Position numbers and translations under genes: made by a program. Of a stretch of DNA of 64,000 nucleotides, positions 58,155-64,000 are shown piece after piece; positions within the stretch are counted from its first letter, which is position 1, and the number at the start of each line of letters is the position of its first letter. This DNA comes from Isoperla grammatica (taxonomy: Eukaryota; Arthropoda; Insecta; Plecoptera; Perlodidae). The stretch spans positions 1 to 64,000 of the forward strand of contig CAMDTW010000476.1 of assembly GCA_945910005.1 (NCBI GenBank), written 5' to 3'. A model generated the notes under the pieces. That model saw nothing but the letters and a program-made list of their open reading frames with translations, was not told the DNA's origin and searched no databases.

Positions 58155-58257
58155 TGTAACGTTTCGACCTCCCCGTCGAGTTCTTGACGTTATTGTTAGC
58201 TATAGTGTATAATGAAGAGGAGAAAACTTGAAAATATCTGGAGCTAGTTACGCTACA
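58155..58257 (-). repeat. 5' LTR of gypsy element 3
   Basis: 103 bp, identical to 50801-50903. GTAT follows outside at 58258-58261. Confidence 0.92.
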
Positions 58258-58939
58258 GTATTGAAAGAAATGGCGTTGTGTGCTCCAAAGCGAACTCTAT
58301 TTAATTGGAAGATCATTGACAGCATATAGAGATTAGATCTTTCACTGTTCTTCGTCCGTGCGCGGACACTCGTGGGGGTGGGATGGCATTCCGCATAACT
58401 CGAGCGAACTCTTTAGTTAGATGACGGCCACGGTATGTTCACCCTTTACCTAGGGTATTTCACGGAACTTTATTTCTTAGTACTTCTTAGGGCCGGTTCC
58501 ACCAAATGTTAACCGTCAGTTATCTCCAGTTAAAGGCCCACTAAACCCTCACATTTCGTTTAAAATTTGTAATTGTAAGCCAAATCTGTAACGGTTAGTG
58601 CATGTGTCAAGTTGCCTAGTGTATCCAAGCTCTTGAAATCCAAGAAAAAGTGTTTCGCCCCAGGCGTTGTGACGTCTACAAAACCCCACGCTGCTCGCTG
58701 CATATGGAGCATCTTCTGTGTTTCGAGGCCCGCGCAAATATATCTCGTCGTACAGATCCATCTAATTCACTTGAGCACAAATCAAACATGCCACTGAATT
58801 CGTCTTACCTCGGTGTACACGATGAATGCTTGAACAACCTTATACCATTTATGCAACTTATCTTCTTCTTCTATATATATAAAAGAAAGATGTATGTATG
58901 TATGTCCTTTATACATTACTAAACCATTCATCCGATCTC

Positions 58940-59560
58940 CATGAAACTTGGAACATATATGTATTTTTTCACGGGGAAGGTTTCTATGCTATCTATTTTG
59001 GTTTTGCACGTGGTGATCGGTGCCTGAAAAGAGGGCTCACCAATGAATTGACTTCGACACCGTTGGATATATCACCATGAAACGTTGCACTTTTATGTAT
59101 TTTTTCACGGGGAAGTTTTCTATGCTATCCATTTTGCTGTAATTTCCCCACGTGGTGATCGGTGCCTGCAAAGAGGGCTCACCAATGACTTGACTTCGAC
59201 ACCGTTGGTACATACCACCATGAAACTTTGCACTTATATGTATTTTTTTACGGGGAAGGTTTCTATGCTATCCATTTTGCTGTAATTTCCCCACGTGGTG
59301 ATCGGTGCCAGCAAAGAGGGCTCACCAATGAATTGACTTCGACACCGTTGGTACATACCACCATGAAACTTTGCACTTTTATGTATTTTTTCACGGGGAA
59401 GGTTTCTATGCCATCCATTTTGCTGTAACTTCCCCACGTGGTGATCGGTGCCTGCAAAGAGGGCTCACCAATGAATTGACTTCGACACCGTTGGACATAT
59501 CACCATGAAAGTTGGTACATGTATTTGTATTATTTTACGGGGAAGGATGACTCATCGTGT
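58940..59560 (+). repeat. ~143-bp tandem repeat inside the Helitron, 4-5 units
   Basis: ATGTATTTTTTCACGGGGAA recurs near 58960, 59095, 59238, 59381 and 59520. Each unit also has CCACGTGGTGATCGGTGCC and CACCAATGAATTGACTTCGA. The first unit is shorter. Open frames here are repeat read-through. Confidence 0.88.
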
Positions 59561-59787
59561 ACTATACCTACTAGCCACACAGGCACATAAACACCGGTAG
59601 AGTCGGTGTCAAATAGCTGTGACACAGTTCGCGTGTGTTCGTTGTGAACTATAGATGTTTACTTAGTTACGTTTGGTACCTGGGTTGGTCACATTCGAAT
59701 CCATAGTTTATCCAATGAGAAGGAGTTCACGTGACTGACCATTTTTTGCGTATAATGTAATAAACTTAATTCGCTGTTAATTCAATT

Positions 59788-60204
59788 ATGCCACCCAAAC
59801 GAAACAATATCGGTCGATCTACACCTCAAGCAAGAAAGAAAAGAGCATCACGAGCATCAGAAACAGACGAGCAACGGGAAGCAAGACTCGAAACCGTCCG
59901 AGTTCACAATGCTCAAGCCAGATCGTGTGAAACAGACGAGCAACGGGAAGCAAGACTCGAAACCGTCCGAGTTCACAATGCTCAAGCCAGATCGTGTAAA
60001 ACAGACGAGCAACGGGAAGCAAGACTCGAAACCGTCCGAGTTCACAATGCTCAAGCCAGATCGTGTGAAACAGACGAGCAACGAGAAGCAAGACTCGAAA
60101 GTGTCCGAGTTCACAATGCTCAAGCCAGACGAACAATGCACACTGATTTACATCTTAGTGCATTCCATTCAGTGGCATTGCAACGCATGCCGGGTACTCG
60201 CTAG
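59788..60204 (+). CDS. Helitron N-terminal repeat protein, truncated
   Basis: 138 residues: MPPKRNNIGRSTPQARKKRA, then four 25-residue repeats of ETDEQREARLETVRVHNAQA type, then HLSAFHSVALQRMPGTR. Highly charged repeats of this kind are found at the N terminus of some Helitron helicases and PIF1-like proteins. Here the frame runs into the Helitron 3' end and the stop TAG is the last three bases of the terminal CTAG. The Rep and helicase domains are deleted, so the product, if made, could at most bind something. Function unknown. Confidence 0.65.
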   Translation: MPPKRNNIGRSTPQARKKRASRASETDEQREARLETVRVHNAQARSCETDEQREARLETVRVHNAQARSCKTDEQREARLETVRVHNAQARSCETDEQREARLESVRVHNAQARRTMHTDLHLSAFHSVALQRMPGTR

Positions 60205-60422
60205 TTCTATATAATGTTAAACATGAAGCAATTACCACATAATTTAGATGGAAACACAACCAATTTCAAGCTTGTTTAATGAGAAACTAGCTTTAAAAAT
60301 CAGAATTCCAACCAGCCTATCATGTTAACTGATATGTTAAGATATTACAAACAGAAAACCAGCAAGAAATTGATGGAAATTTAGCCGATTATCGTGTGTA
60401 TATAACAACGCGTGTTGCGGCC

Positions 60423-61246
60423 TATTGCCTGATACATCCGCGAATATATCCAGTGAGCGGCGTAGATCAAGATCAGTCAAACTACTAGTGTTTACTATCG
60501 ACTATAAAAACATTGTATTGATTTCTCTTGTGTTGTATTATGTATAGAGGAGTCAGTGTGTCGTATCTCAACGAGTGCTCTCAAACTCAACCAATTTCCC
60601 GAGGAATCAGGAAACTAAGTGGGATTTCTACTAGTCAGACCTGGAAATAATAATAATAATTGATACAAATATATTACATAGGCCTAAAAAACACGTTAAA
60701 ACTACAATTAAGTCATGTGTGTCATGGGTTGGTTGTGTGCGTGTGCGTGATTTACATATTATTTGTGTTTCATCATCATCATTATTATTATTATTATTGT
60801 TATTATTGGTGATATTATTACTTTTATTATTATTATATTATATTATCATTAATATATCGACTTTATTTTATTATTGGCATCAATGGAAATTCTGTAACTA
60901 AAAATTGCCGGAATCTAAAATTACAAATCGTGATAACCGCAATACTAATATTAATAATATCAGGTTCAAGCTGTTTTGTTTCTTCTTAATAACTGTAGTT
61001 AGTATTATTTTGTATTTCAAATTTAAAATATAGTTTGTTCAGTTATTCTAAGTTATTATATATGTGCTTTTTTTAATTAAAGTATCGATAGCAATAGATT
61101 GAGACTTACAACTAATAAGTTTATAATTGAAACCTTTTATTTTGTACAATGTACAAATGCGTCGATGTTTTCAGCCAGGCTATTAAAAGCTTGACAGGCC
61201 ATGCGGCTTTGCCCGCGCTCACCGAGTTGTACTCCGCGGCAGTGAT
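60423..61246. other. Central spacer of the fold-back element
   Basis: AT-rich, with an ATT microsatellite at about 60777-60850. No gene seen. Confidence 0.6.
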
Positions 61247-61892
61247 CGGACAACACGCGTTATTATACACATACGATAATCGGCTACATTTTCATCAATT
61301 TCTTGCTGGTTTTCTGCTTATAATATCTTAACATATCAGTTAACATGATAGGCTGGTTGGAATTCTGATTTTTAAAGCTACCTTCTCATTACACAAGCTT
61401 GAAATTGGTTGTGTTTCCATCTAAATTATGTGGTAATTGCTTCATGTTTAACATTTTATAGAATAAGTTGCATAAATTGTAGAAGGTTGTTTTAACATTC
61501 ATCGTGTACACCGAAGTAAGACGAATTCAGTGGTATGTTTAATTTGTGCTCAAGTGATTTAGATGGATCTGGACGACGAGATATATTTGCGCGGGCGTCG
61601 AAACACAGAAGATGCTCCATATGCAGCGAGCAGCATGGGGTTTTGTAGACGTCACAACGCCTGGGGCGAAACACTTTTTCTTGGATTTCAAGTGCTGGGT
61701 TACACTAGGCAACTTGACACATGCACTAACTGTTACAAATTAGGCTTACAAATACACGTTTTAAACGAAATGTTAGGGTTTAGTGGGCCTTTAACTTACA
61801 GTTACTTTGGACAAGTGTTCCACCAGCACTAAACTGGACTATAAATCTTTATAACTGCCAGTTAAACTAAGCGGCAGATCCTCTTCCGCTTA

Positions 61893-62777
61893 GGGCCGGT
61901 TCCACCAAATGTTAACCGTCAGTTATCCCCAGTTAACTTACAGTTACTTTGGACAAGTGTTCCACCAGCACTAAACTGGACTTTAAATCTTTATAACTGC
62001 CAGTTTAACTAAGCGGCAGATCCTCTTCCGCTTAAAATTAAAACTTCACATTAGCCACATAGTAAACAAATGATTGTGAGGTTATGTGGGGGTATCCAGA
62101 CTAGTCATCTCTTTATTTACCACTTGCCTGTGGCCAAACATCTACATTTGTGAACATATTTTATTGCATTTTAATACACAGTTTGCATGTGGGCCTATTT
62201 GTGTAAAGATTCGTTCTAAGGCCTAGGCTTTGCATATCCAGGCCTAGGTAGACCATCTTACTTTCAAGATTCGAAGTGAAGATAGAAGGCGTGTGCGGTT
62301 TCCCGGGTTGCTTTTACGTGGAATTTTATTTTTCCCAGATTGCAGTTTCTGATTTTTTGCAATCCTCATTTCGTTTGAGCTGGGACCGTTAACAAATCAG
62401 TTTTTCTTTTTTTTTTTTCTTTATTCTTTTTTCTTTTTTCTTTTTTCTTTTCTTTCTTCTTTTTTCTCTTCTTTTTCACTTTTATATATATACATATAAT
62501 TTTTTTCCAAAAATGTTTTTTGTTTCTTCATGTTCTTTCTTATTTGCATACTTCTATTTTTATTTTTTAATATGTTGAATTTCCACTTCATTTGATTTTA
62601 TTTCATTTCTCAATTATTTTTTCTTGTTCTTGATTATATTTTATATAGTTCAGTAGATTGTTTTGTTTTTGTTGTTATTGTTATTTATGATTTCATTACT
62701 ATTCATTGTTTGCATAGCTTAGTTTTATTTAAGGTCCTCCTTTGTAAATCAGTTTTTATAACTGAATAGGATAGACA

Positions 62778-62809
<32 letters not shown>

Positions 62810-63397
62810 GTAGGCCTAAGCGCTAGGCTAGGCTTGGAACTGGGCTACGGCGGACATATGCACAACAGATTCAACTTGTACTAGAGGCTGTGCTAGAGGC
62901 CTACCCAGCCAGGCCTAGGTAGGCCTAGGAGCTAGGCTGGGCTTGGAACTGGGCTACGGTGGACGTATGCACAACAGATTCAACTTGCACTAGCCTAGAC
63001 CCTAGGCCCAGGTAGGCCTACCCAGCCAGGCCTAGGGCCTAGGCGCTAGGTTGGGCTTTGAACTGGGCTACGGCGGACGTATGCACAGATAACAGATTCA
63101 ACTTGTACTAGCCTAGACCCTAGGCCCAAGTAGGCCTACCCAGCCAGGCCTAGGTAGGCCTAGGCGCTAGGTTGGCTTGGAACTGGAAAGACACAGCCTT
63201 GCGGAAATAATGGGGCACGCCAGCTGTATTTGTGCTTTAGTAAACGACCAATCACAGGCTCGCTTACAAAATAACTGCCAGTTAGCTAACTGAGACTTCG
63301 AAAATTATGGTGGAACGCGACCATCTTTAATGTTCACTTTAAAAATAACTGACGATTTGCTAAACTCGAGTTTATAATCGTTTGGTGGAACCGGGCC
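61893..63397. mobile_element. PIF/Harbinger-like element, copy 2, inserted in copy 1
   Basis: Termini GGGCCGGTTCCACCAAA (left) and the inverse of GGCCCGGTTCCACCAAA (right), TTA duplicated at 61890-61892 and 63398-63400. 1505 bp without a transposase. The interior includes a ~115-bp tandem repeat (62818-63180, unit with GGAACTGGGCTACGGCGGAC and many AGGCCTAGG steps) and a retroposon insertion at 62252. Empty-site evidence for the fold-back insertion in copy 1 comes from this copy (CCAGTTAACTTACAG at 61930-61944). Confidence 0.82.
62252..62809 (+). mobile_element. Retroposon with (AAAT)n tail inside Harbinger-like copy 2
   Basis: Absent from copy 1 at the matching site (63606-63616). Flanked by GTAG (62248-62251 and 62810-62813). 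Ends GATAGACATTAAATAAATAA; T/C-rich middle. A truncated second copy of its 3' end lies at 63807-63920 on the minus strand. No coding frame; a SINE or 5'-truncated LINE. Confidence 0.7.
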
Positions 63398-63615
63398 TTA
63401 TAATTAAAACTTCACATTAGCCACATAGTAAACAAATGATTGTGAAGTTATGTGGGGGTATCCAGACTAGTCATCTCTTTATTTACCACTTGCCTGTGGC
63501 CAAACATCTACATTTGTGAACATATTTTAATTGCATTTTAATACATAGTTTGCATGTGGGCTTATTTGTGTTAAGATTCGTTCTAAGGCCTAGGCTTTGC
63601 ATATCCAGGCCTAGG

Positions 63616-63827
63616 TAGGCCTAAGCGCTAGGCTAGGCTTGGAACTGGGCTACGGCGGACATATGCACAACAGATTCAACTTGTACTAGAGGCCTATCCA
63701 GCCAGGCCTAGGTAGGCCTAGGCGCTAGGCTGGGCTTGGAACTGGGCTACGGCGGACGTATGCACAACAGATTCAACTTGTACTAGCCTAGGCCCAGGTA
63801 GGCCTATTTATTTATTTATTTATGTAT

Positions 63828-63859
<32 letters not shown>

Positions 63860-64000
63860 TGTCTATCAATCCAGTTATAAAAACTGATTTACAAAGGAGG
63901 ACCATAATTTACAAAGGAGGCCTAGGCGCTAGGTTGGGCTTGGAACTGGGCTACGGCGGACGTATGCACAGATAACAGATTCAACTTGTACTAGCCTAGA
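63616..64000. repeat. ~115-bp TAGGCCTAGG-rich tandem repeat of Harbinger-like copy 1
   Basis: Same unit as in copy 2 (GGAACTGGGCTACGGCGGAC, then CAACAGATTCAACTTGTACT). Interrupted at 63807-63920 by the minus-strand retroposon fragment. The array is cut by the window end. Confidence 0.8.
63807..63920 (-). mobile_element. 5'-truncated retroposon copy
   Basis: A (TTTA)n run from 63807, then AATGTCTATCAATCCAGTTA and TAAAAACTGATTTACAAAGG. This is the inverse of the 3' end of the element at 62252-62809. About 100 bp, severely truncated. Confidence 0.7.

Larger units (their letters stand above)
50801..58257 (-). mobile_element. Intact Ty3/gypsy LTR retrotransposon (element 3)
   Basis: Identical 103-bp LTRs at 50801-50903 and 58155-58257, GTAT duplicated outside (50797-50800 and 58258-58261). 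Total 7457 bp on the minus strand. Gag and pol are open, joined by a -1 slippery site, with a Lys-type primer site. A long (~1.9 kb) non-coding stretch lies between pol and the 3' LTR. Recently inserted, judged by the LTRs. The primer site and Pol style suggest the Osvaldo-like branch of gypsy (inference). No env frame seen. Confidence 0.92.
58861..60204 (+). mobile_element. Non-autonomous Helitron
   Basis: Begins TC (TCTTCTTCTTCTATATATAT), ends CTAG. A GGCAT-type hairpin (GGCATTGC/GCATGCC, loop AAC) lies about 13 bases before the end. It is inserted between A and T with no duplication. The intact right arm of the host fold-back shows the empty site at 61463/61464, confirming both ends to the base. 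Contains a ~143-bp tandem repeat and one short frame; replication protein and helicase are missing. Confidence 0.9.
58534..61790. mobile_element. TTAA-flanked fold-back element with ~540-bp arms
   Basis: Ends AGGCCCACTAAACCC and GGGTTTAGTGGGCCT, with TTAA at 58530-58533 and 61791-61794. The left arm is 58534-58860 plus 60205-60422; the right arm is about 61247-61790. The Helitron at 58861 splits the left arm only. The centre (60423-61246) is AT-rich without a gene. The TTAA target suggests piggyBac-like mobility; no transposase present. Confidence 0.82.
58490..64000. mobile_element. PIF/Harbinger-like element, copy 1, interrupted by two insertions and cut by the window end
   Basis: Starts GGGCCGGTTCCACCAAATG at 58490 after TTA. 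Its own parts are 58490-58533, 61791-61892 and 63401-64000; a fold-back element sits in its TTAA and a second copy of itself in a TTA. The pieces match the internal sequence of copy 2 in order. No transposase is seen. The right end lies beyond the window. Superfamily from TIR style and TTA target. Confidence 0.75.

Overview
The window is nuclear DNA of an animal: spliced genes with GT-AG introns, several eukaryotic transposon classes and long microsatellites. Two exons of a Wnt gene, closest to Wnt5, lie on the + strand at 4828-5008 and 45335-45446. They join in phase across an intron of about 40.3 kb, so most of the window is that intron. The residues around WIW and [12 protein letters not shown] look more arthropod than vertebrate to me. 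That placement is inference.

Layout. 1-4.8 kb: AT-rich intron with a tRNA-like SINE head, a 1.08-kb (TTTA)n tract and a 157-bp tandem repeat. 4.8-5.7 kb: Wnt exon, with a hAT-type MITE whose 8-bp target duplication is the splice donor itself. 5.7-22.7 kb: unclassified 745-bp repeats, a broken LINE, a Harbinger deletion derivative, nested MITEs, a ~125-bp satellite split by a 2.03-kb TTAA-flanked element, and a ~55-bp minisatellite. 22.7-27.2 kb: intact Ty3/gypsy element with identical 152-bp LTRs. 28.7-35 kb: a broken gypsy pol split by a 4.08-kb element with 1.05-kb inverted arms. 36-42.7 kb: a two-gene ISL2EU-type DNA transposon (THAP-DDE transposase facing a SWIM-YqaJ exonuclease gene). 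45.3-46.7 kb: second Wnt exon, whose 3' end plus splice donor has been amplified into about 15 tandem 90-bp units. 46.7-49.3 kb: R4/Dong-like LINE remnant abutting that array. 50.8-58.3 kb: a second intact gypsy element (minus strand, 103-bp LTRs, a GGGAAAC slippery site at the gag stop). 58.5-64 kb: a nest of transposons whose order can be read from empty sites inside the window.

The only host gene I can support is the Wnt gene. Its remaining exons, including the cysteine-rich C-terminal ones, are not seen and should lie outside the window. The other coding capacity belongs to mobile elements; two gypsy elements and the ISL2EU-like pair appear structurally intact. The strongest observations are the amplified exon/donor unit in the Wnt gene, the donor-duplicating MITE insertion, the complete ISL2EU gene pair and the self-nested transposon stack at the right end.
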